A stretch of 64,000 nucleotides of DNA from Caldilineales bacterium (GCA_024102915.1 JAGFJG010000090.1:32877-96876); one strand, 5' to 3'; positions 43,261 to 52,365 are shown, counted from the first letter of the stretch. Program-made: numbers and translations. Notes: generated by a model not told the origin, from the sequence alone.

Positions 43261-43635
43261 ATGCTCGAACATCTTCGTCGAAAAGTGGCATCCGCTTTAG
43301 CGCAAGTACAAAGCGCTACCCTGGCAACTTATGGCCCTGCCGACATTCAGGCCACCGTTGTCCCTTGCGAGGCCGTACAAGACGCTCTGTTCTTGCTGGT
43401 GCCATGCTCTTCCGACCACCTATTCAACATCGAACACAACCCGTCCGTCGTCGTCACAACCGCCGGTTGGCAATTAAACGGCCGGGCGCAGATGCCAACG
43501 CCGCCGCCTGCTGCGCTTGGCCTCTATCAGCGCCCGGAGATCAACTGGTCGCTCGTCATCGAAGTCGTGCCGGAACGGTTGAACATCACACCTGAGGATT
43601 TTTCGCAGCCGCGTGAGACCATCGATCTGATTTAA
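43261..43635 (+). CDS. Small pyridoxamine-5'-phosphate-oxidase-like (split-barrel) protein
   Basis: 124 aa with a GAGGTG site before ATG 43261. The sequence reads as a minimal FMN split barrel: an N-terminal helix, then SATLATYGPADIQATVVPCEA, ALFLLVPCSSDHLFNIEHNPSVVVTTAGWQLNGRAQ, and a C-terminal strand VIEVVPERLNI. The order strand/LFLLVPxxSxHxxNIxxNP matches the PNPOx-like superfamily, which includes FMN/F420 or haem binders. No catalytic assignment is possible. First gene of a long co-directional run, 165 bp after the LuxR gene. Confidence 0.65.
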   Translation: MLEHLRRKVASALAQVQSATLATYGPADIQATVVPCEAVQDALFLLVPCSSDHLFNIEHNPSVVVTTAGWQLNGRAQMPTPPPAALGLYQRPEINWSLVIEVVPERLNITPEDFSQPRETIDLI

Positions 43636-43659
43636 CAGGTCAGTCTGGGTACGTACCAA

Positions 43660-44439
43660 ATGCCAACCAACACCTCGTCTTCGCTAAAAAAGATTTTTGC
43701 GGTTTACTGGCGTCCCAACCAGGATTTGGCGGTCGTAGTCATCTCGTGGTTGCTCGTTGTGGGAACGCTTTACACCGCCACCAAGATCGTGGGGAGCACT
43801 GCCTGGGGCGGAATGGCCTACTTTTTTCTCTACGCTGTGGTGGGGGCGACGCTATTCGGCGTGGGCATACCGCTCTATTGGATGACGGTCGTGCGGCGGC
43901 GCTCTATCGCCGACCTGGGTATCACGAGAGACCGGCTCGGGCTTAGTATTGCCGTGCAGATTGTGCTTGCGGCGCTCCTCTATGTTGCCACACTGGCTAA
44001 AGTCCAACTTCCGCCGCTTGAACAACTCGTGCCATTGGCGGCGCTTGCGCTTACCATCGGCTTTTTCGAGGCTATTTTCTGGCGGGGCTGGGTATTGTTG
44101 CGATTGGAGGAATCGTTTGGCGTGATTCCCGCCATTGTCCTGGGCTCTCTGCTTTACGCGTTCTATCACATCGGTTATGGTATGGCAGCCAGCGAGATGG
44201 TTTTCCTGTTTTTTGTTGGGGTCATGTTCGCTGTGGTCTTTCGCCTGACCCAAAACGTATTCATTCTCTGGCCGTTGTTCCAACCGATGGGGCAATTGGT
44301 GACCCTGATTCGAGAAGAGCTGACTCTGCCGCTTCTGGCCGCACTGGGGTTTGTCGAAGTCCTGGCGCTGATGTTCGTGTTGTTGTGGCTGGCTGCACGC
44401 TACCATCGTAAACACTCGGCATTGGCTCTCTCGGCCTGA
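43660..44439 (+). CDS. CPBP-family intramembrane protease-like protein (altered EExxxR)
   Basis: 259 aa, seven or eight membrane helices. CPBP (Rce1/Abi) motif 1 appears as FFEAIFWRGW: Glu137 is kept, the second Glu is Ala138, and Arg142 is kept. Motif 2 is LLYAFYHIGYG with His170. A weak third motif lies in LWPLFQPMGQ, without the usual His-x3-Asn. In bacteria CPBP proteins are linked to bacteriocin processing, immunity and prenyl-protein cleavage. The Glu-to-Ala change and the missing third motif make activity uncertain. Lies 24 bp after the PNPOx-like gene. Confidence 0.75.
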   Translation: MPTNTSSSLKKIFAVYWRPNQDLAVVVISWLLVVGTLYTATKIVGSTAWGGMAYFFLYAVVGATLFGVGIPLYWMTVVRRRSIADLGITRDRLGLSIAVQIVLAALLYVATLAKVQLPPLEQLVPLAALALTIGFFEAIFWRGWVLLRLEESFGVIPAIVLGSLLYAFYHIGYGMAASEMVFLFFVGVMFAVVFRLTQNVFILWPLFQPMGQLVTLIREELTLPLLAALGFVEVLALMFVLLWLAARYHRKHSALALSA

Positions 44440-44484
44440 AACCGAATATCTCTATCCGTCACTCATTCCATAAGGAGACTTCTC

Positions 44485-45216
44485 ATGTTGAAAATCGCTT
44501 TAGCGCTGCTCATTCCAACCGCAATGCTGCTGACTGCCTGCACTATCCCGCCGAATATTACCAATTTTAGTGGAGTCACCGGCTCCGGTAATCTTGAAAC
44601 CAGGACCTACGATTTCAGTGATTTCACCGGCCTGGATGTGAGCAACGCCTTTCAAATCGAGATCACGCGAGACGACAATTACGCTGTGGAAGTGACCGTC
44701 GATGACAACCTGATCGAACATCTCAAGGTCGAGCAAAACGGTAGCGTGGTCACCATCAGCCTGGAGCCGAATCTGGTTCTTAACCGTACCACGCAGAAGG
44801 CGAAAGTGACCATGCCGGTCCTCACCAATCTGACTGCCAGTGGCGCCGTCAGCGCCAATCTATCCGGCTTTGAATCTTCGCAAGACCTGCAGGTTGATGT
44901 CTCAGGGGCCAGTCGTGTGCAGGGCGACATCCAGCCCGGCGACTTGAGCGCAGATGTGTCGGGCGGCAGTACGCTGCGATTGACCGGCAGCGGCGGCGAC
45001 GCCGACGTCACGGCTTCGGGCGCCAGCACCGCCGACCTGGCCGATTTCCCCGTCGTCAACGCCAATGCCGAGGCCAGCGGCGCCAGCCGTATCAACCTGA
45101 ATGTGTCCGGCGTTTTGCGAGCTGAAGCCAGCGGCGCTTCCAATGTGAGCTACACCGGCAATCCCACGGTCGAACGTGCAGACGAGTCCGGGGCCAGTTC
45201 GATCACCGGGAAGTAA
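44485..45216 (+). CDS. DUF2807 (head GIN domain) lipoprotein
   Basis: 243 aa behind a strong AAGGAG site. The signal peptide ends with a lipobox (LLTAC, Cys19). Residues 35-240 form the DUF2807 beta-helix: FTGLDVSNAFQIEI near 51-64, then repeated SGAS rungs (VDVSGASRV, TASGAST, EASGASRI, EASGASNV, DESGASS). Such proteins are surface or periplasmic, of unknown role, often with anti-sigma or envelope-stress genes. The SGAS repeats are a feature of the fold, not haem or flavin sites. Located between two membrane-protein genes. Confidence 0.85.
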   Translation: MLKIALALLIPTAMLLTACTIPPNITNFSGVTGSGNLETRTYDFSDFTGLDVSNAFQIEITRDDNYAVEVTVDDNLIEHLKVEQNGSVVTISLEPNLVLNRTTQKAKVTMPVLTNLTASGAVSANLSGFESSQDLQVDVSGASRVQGDIQPGDLSADVSGGSTLRLTGSGGDADVTASGASTADLADFPVVNANAEASGASRINLNVSGVLRAEASGASNVSYTGNPTVERADESGASSITGK

Positions 45217-45260
45217 TTCTCTAAAGCTCAATCCTTCCGCAACACGATTCATACGGTGTG

Positions 45261-46496
45261 ATGATGACGCCTCTCAATCCAACTACAAGCTCATCTGCGC
45301 CGAACATCGTACCGCAGCCGGCCTCGAAGGTTCGTCTTTATGAGCTGGACTGGTTGCGAGTGCTGGCGATCCTGGCGGTCTTCCTCTTTCACAGCATGCA
45401 CTTCTTCGATACCGGCGATTGGCATGTCAAAAACGGCGTTGTCCACCCCGGCCTCGATCTCCTTGCGACCATCCTCCTCGTGTGGATGATGCCGCTCATT
45501 TTCCTTGTATCGGGAGCCAGCACTTTCTTCGCCCTGGGCAAACATCCCGGACGCGAATTCCTCAAGGACCGAACGTTGCGGTTGATGGTGCCGCTGGTCT
45601 TCGGCATCTTCACGCACATCATGTGGCAGGTGTATCTGGAGCGGGTGACGCACCACCAGTTCGTGGGTTCGTTTCTGCAATTCATTCCCTACTACTTCAA
45701 CGGACTCTATGCTCTGGGCGGGAACTTCGCCTGGATGGGCCTGCACCTCTGGTACTTATTGATGTTGTGGGTGTTCAGTGTCCTGTTTCTGCCCCTCTTT
45801 CTGTGGTGGAGACAGGGGTCGGGCCGGGCGATGTTCGCCTGGCTGGGAAACGTGCTGGCCTTGCCGGGCGTCGTCTATCTGCTGGCGCTGCCGATTTCGA
45901 TCCTGCTGATCGTGGGCAACCCGTCGCGGCTGGATGGCGCTCGCGTCTGGGGCGGCTGGAGCCTCCTCGGCTATCTGCCCATCTTCCTCAACGGCTTCCT
46001 CGTGGTCTCGGACGACCGGCTGTACGACAGAGTGCGGCGGCTGCGCTGGGTCTCGCTGGCCCTTGCCCTGAGCTTGATCTTCGGCCTGCTCGTCATCTAT
46101 TTGCAGCGCGGCGACCCGGTTTATCACACGCCATACTATTCCTTGCTAAACGGTCTGTACGGCATCGATGCCTGGTTGGGGCTGCTGGCGATTCTCGGTT
46201 TTGCCGCCCAGCGGCTGCGCTTCCCCAAACCGGTGCTGGCCTATGCCAACGAAGCCGTGCTGCCTTTCTACGTTATGCACCAGACCGTGCTGCTCACGGT
46301 CGGTTACGTGGTAGTGCGTTGGGCGATCTCTGATTTGCTGAAGTGGGCGATCATCGCCGGTGTCTCCTTTACCATCTGTCTGTTGCTCTTCGAATACCTG
46401 ATCCGGCGGCACAATGTCCTGCGTTTCCTGTTCGGCATGAAGCCGCTGTCCAGACCGGTGACCGCCGCAACGCCCGCCCCCATCCCCGCCTCCTGA
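45261..46496 (+). CDS. Acyltransferase-3 family membrane protein
   Basis: About 411 aa; GTG 45258, ATG 45261 and ATG 45264 are all possible starts. Ten membrane helices. It opens with the family motif VRLYELDWLRVLAILAVFLFHSMHFF (Arg and His in helix 1 are catalytic in relatives), and continues with MPLIFLVSGASTFFAL, RTLRLMVPLVFG, and HLWYLLMLWVFSVLFLPLF. Acyl_transf_3 proteins move acyl groups, such as acetyl or succinyl, onto extracytoplasmic glycans, lipids or antibiotics. It ends 18 bp before the second CPBP gene. The acceptor is unknown; surface polymer modification is the plain guess. Confidence 0.88.
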   Translation: MMTPLNPTTSSSAPNIVPQPASKVRLYELDWLRVLAILAVFLFHSMHFFDTGDWHVKNGVVHPGLDLLATILLVWMMPLIFLVSGASTFFALGKHPGREFLKDRTLRLMVPLVFGIFTHIMWQVYLERVTHHQFVGSFLQFIPYYFNGLYALGGNFAWMGLHLWYLLMLWVFSVLFLPLFLWWRQGSGRAMFAWLGNVLALPGVVYLLALPISILLIVGNPSRLDGARVWGGWSLLGYLPIFLNGFLVVSDDRLYDRVRRLRWVSLALALSLIFGLLVIYLQRGDPVYHTPYYSLLNGLYGIDAWLGLLAILGFAAQRLRFPKPVLAYANEAVLPFYVMHQTVLLTVGYVVVRWAISDLLKWAIIAGVSFTICLLLFEYLIRRHNVLRFLFGMKPLSRPVTAATPAPIPAS

Positions 46497-46514
46497 AGCC
46501 AACGAGCGCGCACC

Positions 46515-47438
46515 ATGAACCTGTCGCAGATATACAGCCGCCCGCAAATCTCCTCAACTTCTCTGCTGGCCCTGACCTGGGCGCTGACCCTATTCATCTC
46601 TGAATTGCCGGATATTCTCCTGCGCGAGTTGACGGGCGGCCTGCCGGGGTGGCTGTTCTGGCTCAAGGTGGGATTGCTGGCGGCTTTGGCAACGGCAAGC
46701 CTGTTCTCGCAAGCGCTGCGCCCGCTACGCGATTACTTCCTGATTCTTCTGGTCATTTTCCTGGCTGGCAGGGCGTCGGTGGTGCTGGCAAACACCGATT
46801 GGTGGCAGGGACGGTTTGTCGTTGCCGTTGCGCCGTTCGGGGCTATGATGCTGGGCGAGCAACTGCAGCGGCTGGCGGTGTCGCTGGCGGTGATCGCCGC
46901 CTTTCTACTCATGCGCTATCGCCGCAGAGATTTCTTTCTGGTCAAGGGTCAGCTCGACGCCGTCGGCGCGCCCATCCGCTGGCTGGGCATCACCAGACCC
47001 TATTCCTACCGGCGTTTCGGCCCCCTGGCGGCGCTGTGCATCGCCCTGGGCTTGGGCGTTTTTCTCGTGATCGATAACGGCTGGCCGGCGCTTTCGCTGC
47101 CAGCGCTGCCTGTCATTCTTTTTGCCGCGCTGCCTCTGGCCGCGCTGAACGCCTTCAGTGAAAACATGACTTATCGGGCGGCGCCGCTGGCCACGCTGGA
47201 ACCGGCTTTGGGGCCGGCGCAGGCGATGCTGCTCGGAGCCGCCTTCTTCGGCATCGGCCATTACTATGGCGTGCCCTACGGCGTAATCGGCGTGATCATG
47301 GCCTTCGCTCTGGGCTGGATTTTGAACAAGACGATGCTGGAAACCCGCGGCTTTGCGTGGCCGTGGTTTATCCATTTTTGCCAGGATGCCCTGGTTTTTT
47401 CGTTCATAGGGCTGAGCGCAGTCACGCCCGGCGGTTGA
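46515..47438 (+). CDS. CPBP-family intramembrane metalloprotease (altered EExxxR)
   Basis: 307 aa, eight helices. Motif 1 is FSENMTYRA: Glu216 is kept, the second Glu is Asn217, and Arg221 is kept. Motif 2 is FFGIGHYYGVP with His249. Motif 3 is WFIHFCQDAL with His287 and Asp291. All three catalytic histidine/glutamate sites remain, so this copy may be active, unlike the copy at 43660-44439. The N-terminal 160 residues add four helices and a basic loop (RYRRRDFFLVKG). Starts 18 bp after the acyltransferase gene; a shared transcript is likely. Confidence 0.82.
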   Translation: MNLSQIYSRPQISSTSLLALTWALTLFISELPDILLRELTGGLPGWLFWLKVGLLAALATASLFSQALRPLRDYFLILLVIFLAGRASVVLANTDWWQGRFVVAVAPFGAMMLGEQLQRLAVSLAVIAAFLLMRYRRRDFFLVKGQLDAVGAPIRWLGITRPYSYRRFGPLAALCIALGLGVFLVIDNGWPALSLPALPVILFAALPLAALNAFSENMTYRAAPLATLEPALGPAQAMLLGAAFFGIGHYYGVPYGVIGVIMAFALGWILNKTMLETRGFAWPWFIHFCQDALVFSFIGLSAVTPGG

Positions 47439-47473
47439 ACTCTCACAACTTTCGAACACAGAGGCGGTTTTCC

Positions 47474-48184
47474 ATGACAACTCTATCAACAACCCCATCC
47501 GCCGAACAAAACAGCGGACGCGCCCAGGGTTCGGGTCGGAGGATGAGCACGTGGCTGAAAGTACTCATCGGCCTGCTCCTGTTCTTCGTTTTTGTGTGGC
47601 TGATCTACCACTTCGTGATCAAGACGTCCATCAACCGTTGGGGGGCTACCGAGGCGGAAGTCTCGGCGGTTTTACCCGGCGACGAACTGGTCCCTCACCC
47701 TGCCAGCATCGTCACCCGCGCCATCAGCATTCAGGCCGCGCCCGAACACATCTTTCCCTGGCTGCTGCAAATGGGAGCAAACAAGGGTGGGTTGTACAGC
47801 TATGACTGGCTTGAGACCAACCTGCTGCGCTGCCGCCTGGTCAACGCCGATCGCATCCATCCCGAATGGCAGGATTTGAAAGTGGGCGACAAGGTTGAAA
47901 TGTGTCCCGATCAGGCCATGCCCCCGCCCTACACCGTGTCGATGATCAATCCCAATGAGGCGCTGATCATGGGTCATCAGGAAAACGGCGAGTGGGTGAA
48001 TCAATGGCAGTTCGTACTGCTGCCCCAGGCCGATGGCAACACGCGGCTGGTGTTGCGCACCCGCACCAATTCGGTCGGCGGCTTTTGGGACATCATCCAC
48101 CCCGGCGTCTTTATCATGGAACGCGGCATGTTGCTGGGGGTCAAGGAACGGGCCGAAAGCCTAGCAGCAATCAATAGACAGTGA
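47474..48184 (+). CDS. Membrane-anchored SRPBCC-domain protein
   Basis: 236 aa from ATG 47474 with a GAGGCGG site; the longer frame overlaps the CPBP gene. One helix (28-48, LKVLIGLLLFFVFVWLIYHF) anchors a START/SRPBCC-like domain: TRAISIQAAPEHIFPWLLQMGANKGGLYSYDWLETN, followed by VGDKVEMCPDQAMPPPYTV and a curved sheet with WQFVLLPQADGNTRLVLRTR. The fold binds hydrophobic ligands. The TGA stop is within an AGTGATCAGTT inverted repeat. Neighbours suggest an envelope role. Confidence 0.82.
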   Translation: MTTLSTTPSAEQNSGRAQGSGRRMSTWLKVLIGLLLFFVFVWLIYHFVIKTSINRWGATEAEVSAVLPGDELVPHPASIVTRAISIQAAPEHIFPWLLQMGANKGGLYSYDWLETNLLRCRLVNADRIHPEWQDLKVGDKVEMCPDQAMPPPYTVSMINPNEALIMGHQENGEWVNQWQFVLLPQADGNTRLVLRTRTNSVGGFWDIIHPGVFIMERGMLLGVKERAESLAAINRQ

Positions 48185-48217
48185 TCAGTTGAACGCTGCC
48201 ACTGAAAACTGATCACT
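48180..48217. repeat. Inverted-repeat element, AGTGATCAGTT type
   Basis: AGTGATCAGTT (48180-48190) and AACTGATCACT (48207-48217) are perfect 11-bp complements separated by 16 bp. The upstream gene's TGA stop is bases 48182-48184. Confidence 0.75.
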
Positions 48218-48247
48218 CAAGACTGTCGATTCGAGACCGCAAACACT

Positions 48248-49783
48248 ATGACTGCACAAACCTTAGAAAAAACGAGGACTTCCTCTCACACCCTCGATTC
48301 TTTGTGGCAGGCGCGCTGGCTAGGGCCAGTACTCGGCGCGGGATTTGCCGCATTGGCCGGGGTGATCACCGCCTGGGCCATGCCGCACGACCCCGCCACC
48401 ACCGCCCAGGCTCTCATCGTCATGATTTCTTGCCTCGCTGTCGGCCTCATCGCCGGATTTTCGATGCGTTCGTATTGGTCACTGTTACTGGCGCCATTCG
48501 CCTACGTTTGCGCCATCGAACTGGCACGATACGGCGCAGTCGGTCCCACGGTGGATCTGCCCCGGTTCGACGAGACTTTCGGTATCCTCGCCCTGGTTCT
48601 GGGCCGTGGCTTCCACGGTCTGGTGGCATTCTTCCCCATGATCGTCGGCGCGGGTATCGGCGTGCGCATCGCTAGGCAGATGGCCGGGACGACAGCGGGA
48701 TGGTCGGACTGGCTATGGCCGGGCCTGGGCGTACTGGGGATTATCCTTCTCGCCATCTCGATCATCCGCTCCGCCAGCACTCCGCCCATCCTCGATGCTG
48801 AAGGCCATCCCCTGCCGGGCAGCATCGCCGAGGTGAGTATGGTTCCGGTCAATGGCCGGGACATGGGTGTGCTTATGCGCGGGCAAAGCGTCGACAATCC
48901 CGTCCTTCTCTATCTCGCCGGGGGTCCCGGACAGAGCAGCCTGCCTCATCTCCGCACTATCTTTCAGGATTTGGAACGAGACTTCATCGTCGTAAGTTGG
49001 GATCAGCGCGGCACAGGCAAATCCTACGCCGCCCTCGATCCCGCTTCCGACCTGACGCTCGAACAGGCCGTGTCCGACACCATCGCTCTGACCAATTACC
49101 TGCGCCAGCGCTTCGACGAGAACAAAATTTACCTGCTTGGCGAATCCTACGGAACCATCCTGGGCGTGCTGGCCGCACAACAACGCCCCGATCTCTACCA
49201 TGCCTTTATCGGCAGCGGCCAGATGGTCAACCTGACCGAAACCGATCGGCGCCTCTACGACAATGTTCTGGCCTATGCCGCCCAGGCCGGCGATGCTCAA
49301 CTTGACGATAAAATGCGTTCCTATGGCGAGCCGCCCTATGCCGACCTCCCCTACGGTAACGCCTTTGTCATGGGCCAATACGAGCATCTCTACAAACCCT
49401 ACACCCCGCCGCAATCCTATATCGACCGCGGGAATAGCGCCGGTATCGACCAATTCGGCATCATGGGCAGCGAATACAACCTGGTCGAGAAGATGAACGT
49501 GTTACGCGGGCTGATCGACATGTTCACGATAATGTATCCGCAGCTTCAGGGCATCGATTTCTGCCGCGATGCCGCCAGGCTGGAGGTGCCGGTGTACATG
49601 TTGGATGGTCAGGCGGAGCTGGCCGCCCGCCGTGACCTGGCCCTGGAATGGTTCGATATATTGGATGCGCCGATCAAGCGCATGTTCTCCTTTGAAAACG
49701 CCGCCCACGCCGTCGCCTTCGAGCAATACGAAGCGTTTCACAAAATCTTATTGGATACCATTCTGCCGGAAACCTACAGGTGA
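48248..49783 (+). CDS. Alpha/beta hydrolase with N-terminal membrane domain (proline-iminopeptidase-like)
   Basis: 511 aa. Residues 24-172 hold about five membrane helices. The external or cytosolic hydrolase (about 195-511) has the oxyanion motif LAGGPGQSS (223-231), VVSWDQRGTGKSY (248-260), nucleophile elbow GESYG (Ser300), and late LDGQAELAARRD (acid) and ENAAHAVAFEQ (His) motifs. The GGPG and WDQRGxGxS signatures are those of prolyl aminopeptidases and relatives. Fusion to a multi-helix membrane domain is unusual. Substrate unknown. The repeat hairpin at 49798-49830 follows. Confidence 0.85.
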   Translation: MTAQTLEKTRTSSHTLDSLWQARWLGPVLGAGFAALAGVITAWAMPHDPATTAQALIVMISCLAVGLIAGFSMRSYWSLLLAPFAYVCAIELARYGAVGPTVDLPRFDETFGILALVLGRGFHGLVAFFPMIVGAGIGVRIARQMAGTTAGWSDWLWPGLGVLGIILLAISIIRSASTPPILDAEGHPLPGSIAEVSMVPVNGRDMGVLMRGQSVDNPVLLYLAGGPGQSSLPHLRTIFQDLERDFIVVSWDQRGTGKSYAALDPASDLTLEQAVSDTIALTNYLRQRFDENKIYLLGESYGTILGVLAAQQRPDLYHAFIGSGQMVNLTETDRRLYDNVLAYAAQAGDAQLDDKMRSYGEPPYADLPYGNAFVMGQYEHLYKPYTPPQSYIDRGNSAGIDQFGIMGSEYNLVEKMNVLRGLIDMFTIMYPQLQGIDFCRDAARLEVPVYMLDGQAELAARRDLALEWFDILDAPIKRMFSFENAAHAVAFEQYEAFHKILLDTILPETYR

Positions 49784-49797
49784 GTCGCTAACATTCC

Positions 49798-49830
49798 AAG
49801 TGCGTCGCACCTCTCAGGTGCGACGCACTT
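49798..49830. repeat. Perfect 15-bp hairpin, AAGTG(n5)CACCT type, copy 1
   Basis: AAGTGCGTCGCACCT, a CTC spacer and AGGTGCGACGCACTT form a perfect 15-bp stem. The same frame (AAGTG, five bases, CACCT, with a 3-nt spacer) recurs at 61190-61222 with different central bases. It lies within the co-directional run. Confidence 0.85.
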
Positions 49831-49843
49831 CACCTCGAATACC

Positions 49844-50656
49844 ATGAAAATCATCCTGATCATCCTCATTATTTTTATCGTCCTGATCATCCTCGGCTGG
49901 CTGGGTTTGCGCGTCCAGCCCCGGCCATTCGCCGCGTTTCCGCAGCAGACCCCGCCGTTGGAAACCATCGCCCTGCCCGATGGCCTGCCCGCGCCGGTCG
50001 AGCGCTACTATCGCCTGGTTTGCGGCGACGAGATTCCCGTGATCACATCGGCGGTACTGAGCGGGCGCGCCACCATGTCCCCGGTCGGCGGCCTCAAAAT
50101 CCCCGCCCGTTTCCGCTTCATCCACGATGTGGGCCAGGGCTATCGCCATTATTTCGAGATGACCTGGTTTGGCCTCAAATTCGGCGCGGGCAACGAGCAC
50201 TATCTGGATGGCAAAAGCCTTCTAACCCTGCCGATGGGCTTGAGCGATGAAGGCCCGCAGATTGATCAGGCCGCCAACCTGAGCCTGTGGGCCGAATACA
50301 TGTGGCTGCCCGCCGTATTCCTGACCGATCCGCGCGTGCGCTGGGAGCCGGTCGATGACGAAACGGCGTTGTTGGTCGTGCCCTTCGGCGATGAGGAGCA
50401 AACCTTCGTCGCCCGCTTCGATCCGGACACCGGCCAGCTTCGCTCCCTCGAATCGATGCGCTACAAGGACTCCAAAAGCGCGGCCAAGACCCTGTGGTTG
50501 AACGAGTCATCAAACTGGCAAGATATCGGCGGTTATCAGATACCGGTCACCGGCGCTGTCACCTGGTTCGACATGGGCAAGCCGTGGGCGGTGTTCACGG
50601 TCGAGGAAGTGGTCTATAACGTTGATGTACAGGATGTCATTCACGAAGGAAGATAA
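49844..50656 (+). CDS. DUF6544/DUF6920-like membrane-anchored protein
   Basis: 270 aa. One N-terminal helix (2-22) precedes a mostly beta domain: LPAPVERYYRLVCGDEIPVITSAVL (near 50-75), PARFRFIHDVGQGYRHYFEMTWFG, LSLWAEYMWLPAVFLTDPRVRWEPVDD, and FVARFDPDTGQLRSLESMRY. The order YYRLVxGD..., SLWAEYxWLPA and RFDPxTGxL fits the DUF6544/DUF6920 family, whose function is unknown (a lipid-binding, LolA-like fold is possible). It ends 4 bp before the next gene. Family naming is moderately sure. Confidence 0.68.
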   Translation: MKIILIILIIFIVLIILGWLGLRVQPRPFAAFPQQTPPLETIALPDGLPAPVERYYRLVCGDEIPVITSAVLSGRATMSPVGGLKIPARFRFIHDVGQGYRHYFEMTWFGLKFGAGNEHYLDGKSLLTLPMGLSDEGPQIDQAANLSLWAEYMWLPAVFLTDPRVRWEPVDDETALLVVPFGDEEQTFVARFDPDTGQLRSLESMRYKDSKSAAKTLWLNESSNWQDIGGYQIPVTGAVTWFDMGKPWAVFTVEEVVYNVDVQDVIHEGR

Positions 50657-50660
50657 CAAA

Positions 50661-51368
50661 ATGAAGAACAACACTCTTGCAAACACCGTACGCATCGGAC
50701 TTATCGGCGCCTGGCTGACCATCTTTGGCATCCTGCTCTCTGGACCGCTCGGCTTGTTCATCGTCACTGCCGTTCAGCCTTCCGGTCCCTGGCAAGACGC
50801 AGCCACCTATGCGCAAAACTACCACCCAATCCAGACGCTGCCCTTCTTTTGCGGGTTTCTGTTGGTCGGCGGCTATGTGGTGATGATGGCGGCCCTGCAT
50901 CAGCTCGCCGAGGAACGTCACAAAGCCCAGACCTTGATCGCCGTGGTATTTACCACCATCTTTGCCACCCTGATCTTCTTCAATTACCTCAACCAAACCA
51001 CCTTCGTACCCGCCCTGGCACAGAATTACATTCCAGAATTCGATGCCGCTATCAGCATCTTCTCATTAGCCAACCCGCTGTCGCTGTGTTGGGCAATCGA
51101 GATGTGGGGATACGCCTTTCTAGGCGTCGCTACCTGGCTGGCAGCACCGATCTTCAACCGCAATCGCCTGGAAAGGGCAACGGCCGTTTTGATGATCGCC
51201 AACGGCGTGGTTAGCATCGTCGGCGCGGTCGTTACTGCCTGGAGTCTGGGCTGGGTGCTTACGGTTCCGGGTATGATCAGCTATGCAGCCTGGAATGTGC
51301 TGGTATTCGCCCTCTCGATCCTGGTCGTCCTTTCACTGCGCCGGCGACAAAAGGAAGAGACATCGTGA
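50661..51368 (+). CDS. Hypothetical six-helix membrane protein
   Basis: 235 aa from ATG 50661 with a GAAGGAAG site 10 bp upstream. Six membrane helices at about 10-35, 52-72, 80-105, 128-155, 165-195 and 200-225. No catalytic motif; aromatic and Asn residues in loops (NYLNQTTFVPALAQNY) may face the outside. Similar small membrane proteins without known function are common in Bacillota, Actinomycetota and Chloroflexota. Tight spacing puts it in one transcript with the DUF6544-like gene. Confidence 0.65.
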   Translation: MKNNTLANTVRIGLIGAWLTIFGILLSGPLGLFIVTAVQPSGPWQDAATYAQNYHPIQTLPFFCGFLLVGGYVVMMAALHQLAEERHKAQTLIAVVFTTIFATLIFFNYLNQTTFVPALAQNYIPEFDAAISIFSLANPLSLCWAIEMWGYAFLGVATWLAAPIFNRNRLERATAVLMIANGVVSIVGAVVTAWSLGWVLTVPGMISYAAWNVLVFALSILVVLSLRRRQKEETS

Positions 51369-51429
51369 TCCATCGTAAATAACTGATCGTTATGTTAACC
51401 GCTCACCAAATGAACCAGAAAAGCGATTG

Positions 51430-52365
51430 ATGAAATCCACCCCCGACAGGCCTCCCTTGATATCTCGTCCGATGGCAGGAGACGCTGATTTCTGGCGAAT
51501 GCGCGAACTGCTGATCGCCACTGCCTCTGTCACGCCCATCGGTTTCAACTGGGATGTGCGCCGGTTGGATGGCAAGCGTTTCTACAGCGCCGACCCGGCG
51601 GACAACCGATTGCAGCGCCGCCCTATCCAGCTTTGGGAAACCGGTGAAGGCCAATTGGTCGGATACCTGCTGGCCGAAGGCGCTGACGACGCCCACTTGC
51701 AGGTGCATCCCGATTATCGTCATCTGGAAGCGGAGATGATTGGCTGGGCCGTGGAAAATCTGTCCGTCAGTAGCGAGACCGGGCAGCGCCAGCTCGAAAT
51801 TTATGTGATGGAATACGACGCTCTGCGCCAACGCCTGCTGGCGGAACGCGGCTTCGAGAAGATGAACTACGGCGGCATGATTCGCCGCCTGCGCCTGGGC
51901 GAACAGCCATTGGACGAATCAACACTGGCGGCTGGCTATACACTGCGCACGACCAACCCCGAAGATATCTCCGATTGCCAGCGCATCGCCGATCTGCTCA
52001 ACGCCGCCTTTCGCCGCGATTTCCACAACGCCGCCGAATATCAGAACTTCGCCCGCCTGGCCCCCAGCTTCGTTCCCGATCTCGACCTGGTGGCCGTGGC
52101 CCCCGACGACTCTTTTGCCGCCTATGTCGCCATCCCGTACGATGAAGGCAATCGTCGCGGCATATTCGAGCCGGTCTGCACGCATCCCGACCACCAACGT
52201 CGGGGTCTGGCTAAAGCGCTGATGCAAGAGGGCTTGCTGCGCCTGCGGGCGTTGGGCGCCATCGACGTCACTGTCGACACCGGCGACATGATCCCCGCCA
52301 ACAGCCTGTACGATTCCCTGGGCTTTACCGAGGCGTACAAAGGCTACGCCTGGCGCAAAACGTAA
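51430..52365 (+). CDS. GNAT-family N-acetyltransferase, two-domain
   Basis: 311 aa from ATG 51430. Two GNAT halves: residues 1-150 are degenerate, with LQVHPDYRHLEAEMIGWAV and YDALRQRLLAERGFEKMNYGG; residues 160-311 hold the better acetyl-CoA site, with FEPVCTHPDHQRRGLAKALM (about 250-270) and ANSLYDSLGFTEAYKGYAW at the end. Fused double GNATs acetylate amino groups on antibiotics, peptides or small metabolites. The acceptor is unknown. Lies 61 bp behind the membrane-protein gene. Confidence 0.85.
   Translation: MKSTPDRPPLISRPMAGDADFWRMRELLIATASVTPIGFNWDVRRLDGKRFYSADPADNRLQRRPIQLWETGEGQLVGYLLAEGADDAHLQVHPDYRHLEAEMIGWAVENLSVSSETGQRQLEIYVMEYDALRQRLLAERGFEKMNYGGMIRRLRLGEQPLDESTLAAGYTLRTTNPEDISDCQRIADLLNAAFRRDFHNAAEYQNFARLAPSFVPDLDLVAVAPDDSFAAYVAIPYDEGNRRGIFEPVCTHPDHQRRGLAKALMQEGLLRLRALGAIDVTVDTGDMIPANSLYDSLGFTEAYKGYAWRKT

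Noticed and set aside
44485..45216. SGAS repeats in the DUF2807 lipoprotein as ApbE flavinylation sites
   Set aside because: The motif recurs in every rung of the DUF2807 fold and no FMN-binding domain surrounds it.
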